NCBI GenBank assembly: GCA_027475525.1
Contig: JAMWFC010000117.1
Span: 1,908,183 to 1,972,182 of the forward strand
Origin: Macrolepiota albuminosa
Taxonomy: Eukaryota; Basidiomycota; Agaricomycetes; Agaricales; Agaricaceae
Length of the DNA: 64,000 bases
Reading direction: 5' to 3'
Under the pieces are notes generated by a model. The model ran no database searches. It had not been told where the DNA came from and worked only from the letters and a program-made list of their open reading frames with translations. This document shows, in pieces, positions 1 to 11,036 of this stretch. Each line of letters opens with the position of its first letter. Position 1 is the stretch's first letter. The translations under genes were made by a program, and so were the position numbers.

Positions 1-1300
1 GGTTTTGCTGATGCCTCTTAGTGTGTGATGTGTGCTCATTGGGAAGTGATGTGTGAGTTCAAGGAATCAGTAGCAGGGGCCTGTCAAGACATGTCAATGT
101 ATATGGCCTGCCACCTTCAGCATGAGCACTGTTCTGTAGGCTTGGCCTGGTAGACAAGGTGTATGGTGCAGAAGCAGAAGTGAGACAAGGAATGAGTGAT
201 GAAGCAGTTGAAGAAGGGTCAGGAGACATGGTCAAAGACAAGAGGAGCATTGGTGAGTGTGGCAGCTCTGGGTGGGCAAGGAGGTGAGAGGGGGCAGATG
301 CGTTGACATATTCATGCCAAATGCCCTGCCATTGGACATCAATAATGATGAGGACAATGAGCTGGAGGAGCCCCAAAGAAATAATGGGAAGCAACAGACA
401 TCTCCCAAAGAGTCAGATGAGGAGCAGCAACCTCCTACTTGGCACATCCAGAGGTCCCTTGGGGTTTAGGGGCATGTGCCTCTCTCAGGGCTGGTACCCA
501 GTTCTGAGGCTGGGAGTACTGCATTGTACCATCAACAGCTTGAGGAGGCCACAATCTAAGAGTGTCATCTGATAATAAGGCTCTGGAAGACCTATTTAGA
601 GATACAATGGAAGAGGAGAGTGCAGGAAGACTTACAGGGGAGTTTGCAGGCTGAGAGAGAGGAGGTGAGTTGTGCCTGGGCAGTGTTGGAGGCAGAGGTG
701 GCCAGCCTGAGGGCCTGACTGGAGCAGGGGAATGTGCAGGCACAAAGTGCCAAGGTGCAGGGGGCAAGGGTGGTGGAATTATAGAAGTTGCTGTGGAGAG
801 TGGAGGGGGCCCAGATGAGCCTAGCCCACCAAAGGAGTTGGCTAGTGAAGAGTGTGGTGGCTGCCTGGGAGGAGGCAATGTGTAAGTCATTAATTGCTCC
901 TTCCTGGTTCCTAGCTAATGATCACAGGTTGGGCCTGGAAACACTACCTTCTGCTGGATGGGGGTGCCTCAGCCCATACTCTCATCTCACAGAAGTTTGC
1001 TTCATTATTGGGCCCTCCTCCAGGTAAGGCTGCCTAGAAGATGGATCAACTGAGGCACCTGCTGGCTGTCTATCAGAGGCAGAACCCCATCATACTGGGG
1101 ACTTAGATGGAGACAGCAGTGGATGCAGGGGAGCCTCTTCCCTCATATGATGAACAAATAGTGGCTGTGTTGGCTTTGATGGAGGGGGCAGTAGTAGCAG
1201 TGGGGACAGGGACAGTGGGTCAGAGAGTTTGAGGGAGGCAGAGACTCTGATGGCAATTGGGATGGGTCTAGCAGGGCCTCCAGATTATAGTTTTTTTAGG
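1..1300 (+). pseudogene. Relic of coiled-coil ORF related to the Gyp-A antisense gene
   Basis: Broken coding DNA with no intact ORF. The clearest part is 626-718, a Glu/Leu-rich heptad-like stretch (about 30 codons) ending in TGA where CGA would continue the frame. A second stretch follows at 719-890 in the same style. The Ser/Gly/Asp-rich tail at 1080-1250 and the AT-rich DNA after it look like the 3' end of a gene. The coiled-coil style matches the antisense relic at 11037-12540 inside Gyp-A but lies on the opposite strand. Inference: remnant of another copy of that gene, possibly from an inverted Gyp-A relative. Function unknown. Confidence 0.35.
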
Positions 1301-1496
1301 CTGGTGATTTTCTTTTTTCATATATTTTTTATAATTCTGTAGAATACTGTAACCTAGCCTATATATATAATTTTCAGTATTGTAAGCACTCATAAGGAAA
1401 AAGAAGGAAGGAAAAGAAACTTATTGGTGGGAGTTGAATTCCTGGTGATTCCAGAGGCAGGAGTTATGTCCTTGTGGCCATCTGTGAGGTCTTTAG
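1301..1496. other. AT-rich flank, no gene seen
   Basis: Short AT-rich stretch with several T runs between the coiled-coil relic and the left LTR of Gyp-A. No ORF, RNA gene or repeat boundary could be supported here. Confidence 0.4.
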
Positions 1497-2255
1497 TGTC
1501 ACGACCCCTCCCTTCTGGGACCACCCTGGGACCCCCCTCCAGCCCCACAAACGCACCCCCACCATCATGACTGCCAATGTTACCATCACACACATCAAGG
1601 ACTGCCATTGCCCAGCACTCCTGACAGCTCCGCATCACAGACCCCAGAACTCACCGCCATCAAACCACAATCAACAATCAGATCACGCTACTCCCTTCTA
1701 GACATCACGCATCACACATCATGACTTTCTTCATGCCAATTGATCGCACACCCCACACATGCAATCATGGTATACAGTCCCCCTTCATTATTCAATGCCT
1801 CCCAGAACTTGACCCAGATACCCTGGGATCCCAGGGATCCGGACCTGGCCCTGTAGTACTTATAGCATAGCTCTCCATTGTATTTCGCTAGCCTTGATAT
1901 TAACTTGAATTGTTGCATGCCTTTTGCTTGACTGGTACGTGCTGACTGGCACGCTTTGACTGGCATGCTTGAATAACTGTATGCTCTGAGTTTAATATGC
2001 ACTTTGTGACTTAAAATTTATTAACCTGGTCTCGTCTTAGAACCCCTGGTTCTCGACTCGACCCCTACCCAACCCACAACCTCTAACCCCAAAACCCCCA
2101 GATTAAGTCCTCTTCTCTGAGAGAATCCTCTGTCCATGTCTTGAATCCTGGAGTCCTAGCCCTGGAGTTCCAGACACCTGAGTACACATGGATCAAGTCC
2201 ACATTGTAAGGGCAATTGCTTTTCCAAAAAGCCCCTAAATCAGCAGAACCTGACA
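1497..2255 (+). repeat. Gyp-A 5' LTR (LTR-A)
   Basis: Starts TGTCA and ends TGACA. It aligns along its length with 12773-13553 and with the solo LTR at 22845-24136. It is 759 bp against 781 bp for the 3' partner, which has an extra stretch near its start; the two are clearly diverged. Confidence 0.85.
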
Positions 2256-2934
2256 CAATATCAAGACTCCCTCCTTATGCCATTCTTGATGGCTATGTAT
2301 ACTCACACCTACTACCCTATGGAGTACCAGACTGACTTCTATAGACAACTGGTCCCTGACCACTACTCTGCACAGACTCCCTGCCCTGCTTACCCACCTC
2401 TCCCATACAAACCCCAACATCTTCACCGCCACTGGGCCCCTGACCCGTCCCTCTACAACCTGGGGCCCTCAGCCAGCTGGGCCCCTCTGCCCAACCTAGC
2501 CATGGCACGACTTGTGGAGGCCCCCTTGTACCAGAGCATCCCTGGAGATCTACTGGAGACCCTACCCATCCTCAGTGGACCTCGTCCGATTTCCCCCAGT
2601 AAGGGTCCCTTTGCATCCACCTCCTATTACGGTTACCAACACCCTGCCCTCCAACCCCATGGACCCTCCAACTACGACCACCCCCCTTGACACTACCTGG
2701 CCACCGCCCCACCTGCATGGACCCCTCCCTTGCCAATGGGATGACAACACCTCAAGGAGTACAAACAACAATGGGACAAAGTGCTCTGCTCACTCAGGAT
2801 CTTGCCAGAGGACTTTGCGCAGCAGACAAGGGCGCTACTCACGGAATTTGGACACGACGACTTTGAAGGCACTCCAGAGGACTGGGCCCATTGCTTGATC
2901 AAATTTGGGAATCGCCTCACATGAGGAGAACTCT

Positions 2935-3088
2935 CAGAACAGGCTATGATAAAGTACAGATGCAACACAATCCTCTGTAAAGAACTCCAGCAACTGCTCG
3001 ACAAAGTCTACCAGAACAGGCTATGATAAAGTACAGATGCAACACAATCCTCTGTAAAGAACTCCAGCAACTGCTCGACAAAGTCTAC
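2935..3088. repeat. 77-bp tandem duplication
   Basis: 2935-3011 and 3012-3088, identical, in Gyp-A gag. Confidence 0.9.
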
Positions 3089-3456
3089 GCGTCCCCCTCC
3101 CCCCAACCCCTCAACAATCCTGTGGACCCAGGTCACTTGATTCACATCTGACAGGAACCCCTAGAACTGGCCCTGGCTGCCCCCATGGTCTGGACTCCAG
3201 AGCAACAACAGCGGGAAGAGCAACAAAACGCCTTGACCATACTGCAGTCTCTCAACCTGACAGGAGGGCTATTCAATCAGCCTGCTGCCTGCATGGTAGG
3301 CTTGTTGACTCGCCATAGGGCTAACTCCGTTCCTAGCACCTTCAAGACCTGAGGACAGCCCCAGAGGCCCCTGGAACCGCTCCTGTGAATGGATAATGCC
3401 CGACCCCTGCCCCCAGCAACCTCTGGGAGACCCTGGGCGGACACCCCTAGTATAGA

Positions 3457-3610
3457 CGACACACTGTGCTACATTGACGAGCTCACTCGTGGCAACAACA
3501 AACAATGCTCCACGCCTACAACAACCCCAGCACCGACACACTGTGCTACATTGACGAGCTCACTCGTGGCAACAACAAACAATGCTCCACGCCTACAACA
3601 ACCCCAGCAC
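3457..3610. repeat. 77-bp tandem duplication
   Basis: 3457-3533 and 3534-3610, identical, in the Gyp-A gag linker. The same peptide (DTLCYIDELTRG) appears in two frames as a result. Confidence 0.9.
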
Positions 3611-4465
3611 CGCCTCCCATGTCTGCCCTGGCCCCTCCGGAACCCAACTTCTGTTGTGACCCCCCACCCCACTTCGATCTGCAGAACTCCCCATGGCCCC
3701 CGATGCAAGTGTGACCCTCCCAAGTTGAACGTCTCCTGTGCAACCCAGCACCCGACCCAGCACCTGGCCTCCCCAGATCGACCTGGCACTACCAAACCCT
3801 CCCTGACGACCTCTGCCACCCCCAGCCCACCACCTCTGCCATCTCCTGCATGGAGACCTGGACCTCCCTCCAACAGGAACAAACCCCCTTGGGGCAACGG
3901 GCCTCCTGGCCGTGGACCCCCAGGTGAGCCACCTGGAGGAGGCCCTCCAGGCAGGTGGGGTCCTGCCCTCAGCACCTTTCCTCCCCAAGAAGGGGGGGGT
4001 AACCACTATTACTATTATTACAATGCCGGCCCCCCTTCCTGCAATGCCACCAGACTGGACAACGTTCACAACGCCCTCGTCCATGAAGGGCATCTGGACA
4101 TCCAAAAACCCAACGCATTCATAGGCCAGGACCTTCAAAAATGGTGTACCTTCCTCATCCAATGTCTTAACACGTTTCAGGCAAAGCCGCTCACATTTCA
4201 GGTTGACAGCTTCCAGGTGGCCTTCGCCACCTCCTACCTTCAGAGGATCGCCTTTGACCACTACATGGCCCTGATCCAGTTTGACTCAAACAATCTGGCC
4301 CTCTCCCGCTGGCAGACCTTCATTGACAAGTTCTCAAGTAAGTTTAGTATCTATGACACTGTGGCTGAGGCCAAGGACAACCTCTTCAACCTCCGGATGC
4401 GCCCCAAAAAACACTTCACCATTTTTATCATACATTTCAAGAAGGAAGCTTATGAAACAGGCTAG

Positions 4466-5140
4466 AACTACAGTGCTCTCTGGTATGCCCTTTGCCGCGC
4501 ACTGCCACAATGCATCAAGGACGTCTTCTGACTCGCCTCAAAACAACCCTCCTACAATGGATACAAGGCCCTCATCATGCAGATTGACCAGCGCTATTAG
4601 GAGGACCACAGCAAATACTCAAACTCCCTGGCCTCCTGGAACTCCTAGGGAGGACCACCCTGGCCCTTTGGCAAACTCCCCAACCCCCAAAACTGAAACC
4701 CTGGCCCCCCCGTTCCCTGGCAGCCACCCTCCTGTAAGTCGTGGCCCACTCAATGCTAATCCCAGCAGCGGTGCTTGTCCTCAGGCCCAACTTAGCGCTG
4801 CCATGGCCACCAACAACCTGGGCAACATGCCAAACCCCAAGAAACTCCCAGAAGACTCCAAAGATCCTGATTTCACCAACAAGCAGGACAAAGAAGCTCT
4901 CCGGGCCAGCCGGCTTCAGAAGAAGGAATGACCTTGGATCAAGGTTCCAAGGGATGTGCAGGACCGGCGAAGAAGGGAAGGTGTCTGCATACTCTGCGGT
5001 GAGAAATACCATTTCATCTCTGAGTGCCCCCAACGACAGGCTATGGGATGTGCTACCTGGACCTTCAAAGGGGAAGATGCTACTTACAAATATTCAGAAA
5101 ACAACCCAGCGATTTAGATCTGGAAGACACACTAAATCAC
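4466..5140 (+). pseudogene. gag: Gyp-A gag C-terminus with CCHC zinc knuckle
   Basis: Continuation of gag with internal stops. At 4986-5027 the reading C-x2-C-x4-H-x4-C is complete (Cys 4986 and 4995, His 5010, Cys 5025), the nucleic-acid-binding knuckle of Gag nucleocapsid. The stretch around 4570-4960 is Pro/Asn/Lys-rich linker. Confidence 0.7.
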
Positions 5141-5199
5141 AGAATCAACTCTGACATCTTCTCCACCCCGGTCTCCCACCTTCACTCCATGACACTCGC

Positions 5200-5580
5200 A
5201 TAGGACATCCTCATGGCTTATCTACCCTCCCACTCTTCACACTCCCTCCTCCTCAAAACCCGCCTCATCTCCTCCAGAGTCCCCCTCAACATCCTCATTG
5301 ACAGTGGCACCACAGACAACTTCATCAACAAGGCATAGTCTTTGTCTGCCCTGGAACCTGCTCAACAACTCCTGGTCCTGGTACAACTCTGCCTCTTTGA
5401 CGGAGATGCCTCCGTGGCAGGGGATATCATCTATTTTGTGTGTATGCCCATTATCTTCACCAACAGACAGACTCACACCCTCTGGATGCTGGTAACCAAA
5501 CTCCACCCCTCCGCACCCTTGGTCTTAGGGCTTCTGTGGCTCTAAGACACCAATCCCTGCATTGACTGGTGACATCTCAC
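5200..5580 (+). pseudogene. Gyp-A aspartic protease remnant 1
   Basis: The catalytic signature DSGTT is intact at 5300-5314. A downstream LGLLWL-DTNPCIDW motif (about 5525-5570), the usual end of this retropepsin domain, is crossed by stops. The frame is also closed by TAG just after the active site, at 5336-5338. Expected to cleave Gag-Pol; inactive here. Confidence 0.7.
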
Positions 5581-5689
5581 CCTTTGCCTGACCTGAGAGC
5601 CGATACCCAATGACCAGCAACTTCCCTTTGACATTCCCCACTCCTCAGGCCCCGACCCAACTCTGAAGGACCTCCTGGACAGACCCCTG

Positions 5690-6070
5690 CTGCCCCCCAG
5701 ACTCCAGTCCCGCTTGTTCTGATCCTTTGTCATCAATGCCAGGTTGGACAGCACCCTGAAACCACTATCCACCCTCATTAACAGCAGAGCTATCGGAGTT
5801 TTCATCAGCAACACCCTTGATCTTCTCTACAATCCCCTCGACCAACCCCTCTGCCTACAATGGCTCGACAGCACCCCCTCCTCCTCCAGCCTCATCCAGA
5901 GGTCACACTTGGGACATGTGATCCTGGACAACGGCTTTGAGTTCACCTCTGACTTTCTGGTCATGTGACTTCACAGATTGACCCTGATAGTGCTGGGACT
6001 ATCCTGGTTACATGACACGAACCCTGACATCGACTGGAGGACGCTTACCATAATGTTCCTGGGACCCAAG
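5690..6070 (+). pseudogene. Gyp-A aspartic protease remnant 2
   Basis: A second retropepsin-like domain directly follows the first. The active site reads LINSRAIG at about 5774-5797, with Asn (5780-5782) where catalytic Asp is expected. The domain ends in a second copy of the LGLSWLHDTNPDIDW motif (about 5990-6035). Either a duplicated protease or two related domains kept side by side; the catalytic Asp is lost. Confidence 0.65.
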
Positions 6071-6422
6071 GACCACTCCACGACTGCCGTGCACCTCCGG
6101 GCCCTAGGAAGCAACCCAATGCCTGACCTCCCCAGAGCCACAGCCCTATTTCCCAGCCAGATGCCCCTGACCACACCCTTGATGCCCGTCCAAACTCGCA
6201 AGGCCCCTGATCAACCCCCAAACATCCCTTGGAACAAGTACAAAGGGCCAAACTACCCAGACTGGTCTCAGACACATGTCAAACCCATCCCAATCTGCAA
6301 GCCAGCAACCCCAATCAACCCAGAAGCACTCGACATTAGGATTATTGGGGCCATCCCCTTCACCTGCCTCCTGCAGGACAGGACCCCTGTATTTCAGCTG
6401 CATACTTTGCCCTCTCTCCTGG
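6071..6422 (+). pseudogene. Gyp-A protease-RT linker
   Basis: Open stretch (about 6071-6422) encoding the Pro-rich linker seen between protease and RT of Tf2-like fungal elements, ending in a conserved DIRIIGA-type segment near 6330. Interrupted by family-F copy F1; coding resumes at 7352 so that the join encodes LPSLLEEHL. Confidence 0.6.
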
Positions 6423-7351
6423 TGATGACGCCCAGGGTTTGGTCAGTAACAAATATTACTATAGTGTTACTGTACCAAAAAGCTTGCGTTGGGCGCGCTA
6501 TAAGTGATGTGAGGAGTCCCGGGCAGGTCCCAGAGAACGTGCCTGTGAAAATGAGGAAAAGTCGGTAAGGGGCTCGGCAAGTGTAAAGCGCTAAGGTAAA
6601 GCACCTATGAAAGAAGCGGTAAGTGCATATGGCAATGTCAGCGGCAAGAACACAGTAAGCTTAGCAAAGTCTAAGCATTGTTAATGCCTGCCATAGCTGC
6701 AAGGCGCAAATAGGTCAAAGGCTGGTGATAGTCTGCAACTGCCGACGAGTTTGACGTTGCCGACCATAAATGAGGTCTTGAGCGTAAGGGAGACTAAAGT
6801 AAGGGGAAACTCTGTTCTATCGTTCGATGGGTATGTACAAGTTGGTAAGTACTTTTTATATTACAAGGAGTTCACTGTCGCCAGTGACTAACCATTGCCA
6901 AAGTGCGGTAAACTAGAAAATTTCATAGGGGTAGCTCCAACGGTTTCAGATCCCTACCATCCATTCAAGACCTTTAGCGACGCCAGGCGGCAGATCGCGA
7001 AGCTAAACCATCAATCCATCACCCTTCTGTCTGTCCAAATGCTTAGCGATGTCAGGTGCCAAATCGAGGCGCTAAGCGATGTCAGACACCAAGGTCAAAC
7101 GCCAAGCTGTTCGTCAGTTTTTGATAGATCATCAGGCTTCTTCCTAAGCGCTGTTGTCAGTGACTGATGCCATCTGTTAGTTGTCATTCTTGCTGCCATC
7201 GGCGCTATCATTGATCAGATCTGCTTCTTGCCGTACGCGGCCATCAAATATTGCCAAAATTGGTTAATTAGCACGCGCTAAGGTATCCCGAGTCAGTGCC
7301 GCATTGCAATAGCCTGCCGTTGATGCGCTGATCCTGTATGGGGTCCTATCA
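6423..7351 (+). mobile_element. Family F copy F1 inserted in Gyp-A pol (solo-LTR-like)
   Basis: 929-bp insertion starting TGATGACGCC and ending CTATCA, flanked by the 4-bp duplication CTGG (6419-6422 and 7352-7355). Removing it and one CTGG rejoins the Gyp-A linker in frame. It contains repeated GCGCTAAG-like words and the GAGGAGTCCCGGGCAGGTCCC block shared with F2 and F3. No coding potential is supported. TG...CA ends and a 4-bp TSD fit a solo LTR or non-autonomous element. Confidence 0.75.
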
Positions 7352-8012
7352 CTGGAAGAACACCTACAGGGGGACGCCATTCCCCCAGAGAAGAAAATCA
7401 AGGAGCAAATCCTCCGAGAAGTAGTTCCTCCAGAGTACCATGAGTTCACTGACATATTCTCTGAAGGAGACACCAAGGAGATTCCCCTCATTGCTCCTAT
7501 GACCACACGATTGACCTCAAGAAAGGAACCGCCCCTCCTTTTGGCAAAGTACACAACATGTCGAAAGTCGAACTCCAGGCCCTCAAGGACTACCTCGACA
7601 AAATGCTCAGAAAGAGATTCATCTGACCCTCCACCTCTGCTGCCAGAGCTCCGGTTCTATTTGCCAAGAAGAAGGATGGCTCACTCTGACTCTGTGTCAA
7701 CTACCAGGGACTCAATAAGATCACCAAGAAGAACCACTATCCGCTCCCGCTGATCGGCGATCTGGTCAACCACCTTCAGAACGCCAAGGTCTACACTAAG
7801 ATCAACCTCTGCTCCGGTTACAACAATGTCTGCATTGCTCTGGGACACGGGTGGAAGACCGCATTCTGCATGCAACCAGAGGTTCATAGATAACTACTCT
7901 GGTATCACAAAACCCCTCAATCAACTCACATGCAGGGATGTCACATAGAACTGGGACAGTAAGTGCCAGAGCATCTTTAGTCTACTCAAGGAGGCCTTCA
8001 CAGCTGCCCCGG
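7352..8012 (+). pseudogene. pol: Gyp-A reverse transcriptase, fingers region plus connection
   Basis: Reading frames here give the start of a chromoviral RT: a PPEYHEF-type entry, ELQALKDYLDKML, PVLFAKKKDGSL and [10 protein letters not shown] (about 7370-7860). The sequence jumps at about 7875 from the WKTAF segment to [13 protein letters not shown], the connection before RNase H, so the palm with the YxDD site is deleted (roughly 150 codons by family comparison). Several stops are present. Ends at the F2 insertion. Confidence 0.75.
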
Positions 8013-9083
8013 TGATGATGCCAACTGTGGTTGGGTGCGCTGGACATATATGCAGTACAACACTGTCTCTAGCGCTTGGCGTGCATAGTTGTGAGGAGTC
8101 CTGACAGGGTCCCGGTGTGCTTGAGCAGAGGTGATAAAACAATGCGCTAAATTATAGCGCTTTGGGGGCTACCTGACAGACAGTAAGCATTGTAGTTTAA
8201 ACAAAGATATTGAAGAAAAGACAAATAGTGCAGCGTATTGCGCCCATAGGTGGCGCCATAAATGACAAAGACGAGATAGACGAGGCTAGCGCCTAACTTA
8301 GTGGCAAAGTCAAAGAAAGCTAGCGTGATTTGAACACTAAGTGTAACTGTGTGCTCAAGAGGTTACGATTCATTGTTATATACATGTAAAGTAGCTATTT
8401 TATATACTATATGCTACCGTGTTTGCCAAGATACAAGTCTATCTGTGGCGCTACCTCCTAGCACCTCTCCTCATGGTTTCCTCTAATGGCGACCTGTCAA
8501 CGGCGACCTTTTGCACATGGATGACGGCAACCAATGGCGTTATGACCCATGGCGACCAGCGGCGACTCTATATTGACTTAGAATTGTACGAGTCTGCTCA
8601 CTTTTACTATAACTCCGATTGGCCAGGTTGTTCCGGGGTATGGTTGGAAAATCCTCGACAGACGCTATGAGTGCTAATGTCAGCACTACTTATTGTATCA
8701 GTTCCTGACAGGTCCAGATGTTGGATTTAAGTATATCCAGTGCCGCCGTCATTGATCCTTTTAGACTTCTGATTGAAGTGCCTTGTCAAATGGCAGCGCC
8801 TGCTGCTGGCTCCTTCTGGGAGTGATCGGGGTTTAGTTAGAGTTCTCTCCCACCGTTGTGTTAGCACTATACGTTCTGAGCCTCCTTCGTTCTTGGGATA
8901 GGTAAATGGAGTGTGCTGAAGGCCTGGTAGCTAGTGGTTAGGGTAAATGGCTAAGTCCTGTAGTAGGCTGCCAGAGCTAGGGCTGCTCTATATTCCCAAC
9001 TGGTTGCTAGAGTTTTCAGTACGTCAAGTGTTGGTTGGCCTATAATGTCCCTTGATGCGCTCAGTCCAAGTAGAAGCCTATCA
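8013..9083 (+). mobile_element. Family F copy F2 inserted in Gyp-A pol
   Basis: 1071-bp insertion starting TGATGATGCC and ending CCTATCA, between CCGG (8009-8012) and CCAG (9084-9087), a 4-bp duplication with one change. Removing it joins the codons to read AAPVLWHYDP, the expected RNase H entry. It aligns over its whole length with the reverse complement of 37656-38703 (F4). A TATA-like run near 8380-8410 is compatible with an LTR promoter. ORF 8419-8670 is not credible as a gene. Confidence 0.75.
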
Positions 9084-9560
9084 CCAGTCCTCTGGCATTA
9101 TGACCCTGCCCTCCCAATAATCTTGGAATGTGACGCCTCCGACTATACTATCTCTGGGATCCTCTCGCAAATAGAGCCTGATGGTGGAGAACCCTGGCCC
9201 GTTGCCTTCTACACCTGGCCTATGATTGACGCCAAGCTCAACTATGACATCTACTACAAGAAACTCCTTGCCATTGTAGAGGCCTTCAAGCAATGGCGAG
9301 CCTACCTCAAAGGAGCCTGGCACTGGATTCAGGTCTATTTGGATCACAACAACCTTCAGTATTTTGCCACAACCAAACAGCTCAGTCGGCGACAGGCCCG
9401 GTGGTCTAAAACCCTCTTGGAGTGCGACTTCACGATTTAGTACCGCCTGGGATGACTCAGAGCAAAGCCTGACGCGCTTACCTGACAACCTGACATCTAT
9501 CCCAAGAAGTCGTTTGAGGCAGAACACAATGCGCTCAACCATTGTGTGGTGATTCCCCCT
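9084..9560 (+). pseudogene. pol: Gyp-A RNase H domain
   Basis: Best preserved part of Gyp-A pol. The frame is open from 9045 to 9440 and carries ILECDASDY (catalytic Asp), YDIYYKKLLAIVEAFKQW (catalytic Glu region), and VYLDHNNLQYF (Asp). A TAG at about 9438 ends it, and the domain continues in broken form to the linker before integrase. Confidence 0.8.
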
Positions 9561-10260
9561 GAATGTTTGAATGCCATACTGATCCTGAACAGCAAAGGTA
9601 CTCTCAGCCAGCTCCACCGTGCCCCCCGGGACCAGTACTTCATTGGCCATGACCTCTGCAACCCCCTCAACAGTGCCAAACCAGACCCCGAATTCTCCCT
9701 GTCCCCCGACAAAAAACTCCTTCTTTGAAACAGCTGCATCTATGTCCTGGACCACGCCTGACTCTGCTACAACGTCCTCTGCCAGCATCACGACCACAAG
9801 CTCTGAGGACACCCTGGGATACATAAGACCCTTCAGCTTATCGCCCATACTTACTTCTGGCCAGGACTGAAAAAGGATGTAACCCAGTACATTCAATCAT
9901 GTGAACCCTGCCTCCAGGCCAAGGTCCCCCAACATCAGCCCTACAGACTACTGAAACCCCTCCTGATAGGGTGACGTCCCTAGTCCTCCATATTCATGGA
10001 CCACATTGTTGAACTCCCAGAATCAGAAGAGTTTGACACCATTCTTGTTGTTGTGTGTAGGCTAATCAAACAGGGCATTTTCCTACCCTGCCACACCACA
10101 AATGGGACATCCCGTCACATGCCACCCACAAAGTCATGCAGGACCTCCGATCCCTCCATGAGTTCCTCCAGGAAAAAATTGGCATTGCAAACCAGGCCTA
10201 TGTGAAACATGCCGACTAGAAAAGGGAAGACACTCTCAACTAGACTCCTGGAACTAAGGT
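9561..10260 (+). pseudogene. pol: Gyp-A integrase, zinc-binding part and truncated core
   Basis: A broken H2C2 zinc-binding region lies at about 9785-9925 (HDHKL, GHPGIHKTL, then C-x2-C in SCEPCLQAK). The catalytic core is represented only by an MDHIVELP-type beginning near 9996 and then collapses; the DDE triad is incomplete. Deletions and stops make it inactive. Confidence 0.7.
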
Positions 10261-10670
10261 ATGGTTAGATCAATGTCACCTCCGCACCTGTCGGCCCTCT
10301 CCAAAACTCGATCACAAGCGCCTCGGCCTATTCAAAATTTTAAAGAAAGTCTCATCCCACACCTACAAGATCAAGCTTTCCCCAGGGCTAAAAGGCCTGC
10401 ACCCGGTTTTTCACATCCATCTCCTGAAACAACACCCTCCAGACCCCTTCCTCAAACAGCATCCTAAACCCCCTCCCCCAGTCAAGGTCGAGGACGAGTA
10501 CCACTACAAGGTTGAAGAGATCCTTGACTCCTGGAATATCCGCAGATGACCTCACTTCCTTGTACGATGGAAGGGATACGGCCCAGAGGACAACACCTGA
10601 AAACTGCACCAAAACCTCAAGGGCACCCTCGACAAACTCCGGGACTTCTAACAACGGCACCCAGGGAATG
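10261..10670 (+). pseudogene. pol: Gyp-A integrase C-terminus with chromodomain
   Basis: At 10478-10660 a broken frame reads [30 protein letters not shown] and KLHQNLKGTLDKLRDF, a recognisable chromodomain (YEVEEIL...VKWKGY...TWE pattern). Two in-frame stops are present. Chromodomains of chromoviruses direct integration to heterochromatin. Confidence 0.75.
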
Positions 10671-11036
10671 ACCTTCCTGGGCACAGAACTTACAGAGGGC
10701 AGTAGTAGGCATAACCCCCATCTCTGGGTTGAATGAGGATTCAACTCCCACGTATATTTTCTGTTCTCCTTCTTTATACTGCACTCTTCTAATACTACTG
10801 AACAACAGCAATAACCCCTCCATGGTAGAGCCCCAGAGCCTAGACCAGTATGTACATTTTTTTTGTACAACTATACTATGCTACAGTACAGATACGGTGA
10901 CCAGAAAGAAAGGAACAAGAACTACAAGACAAGCAAAGGGACCCCTAACACCGGGGCCTCAGACCTCCCCTGGCCAATTCTGGAACCCTTTCCCTACCTT
11001 CCTGGGACCATGCTCCCACAACGCCTCCTCCGCCAA
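10671..11036. other. Gyp-A spacer between chromodomain and antisense relic
   Basis: No supported gene. Sequence is of ordinary composition with a T run at 10857-10864. Confidence 0.35.

Larger units (their letters stand above)
2277..4465 (+). pseudogene. gag: Gyp-A gag, N-terminal and capsid region
   Basis: A proline-rich N-terminal part (2277-2690, continued in another frame at 2512-2898) leads into a Pro/Gly-rich linker and a capsid-like domain (about 4070-4465) with the aromatic/charged spacing of Retrotrans_gag. Frames change several times and the capsid frame stops at 4463. Two 77-bp duplications (2935-3088 and 3457-3610) fall in it and create part of the frame confusion. Expected role: structural Gag of the virus-like particle; not functional here. 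Confidence 0.7.

Noticed and set aside
435..890. 151-codon Pro/Ser-rich minus-strand frame
   Set aside because: Shadow of the plus-strand coiled-coil relic; the composition is what an antisense Glu/Gly-rich frame gives.
8419..8670. 83-codon frame in family F copy F2
   Set aside because: Not kept open in F1 or F3 and no domain; F looks non-coding.
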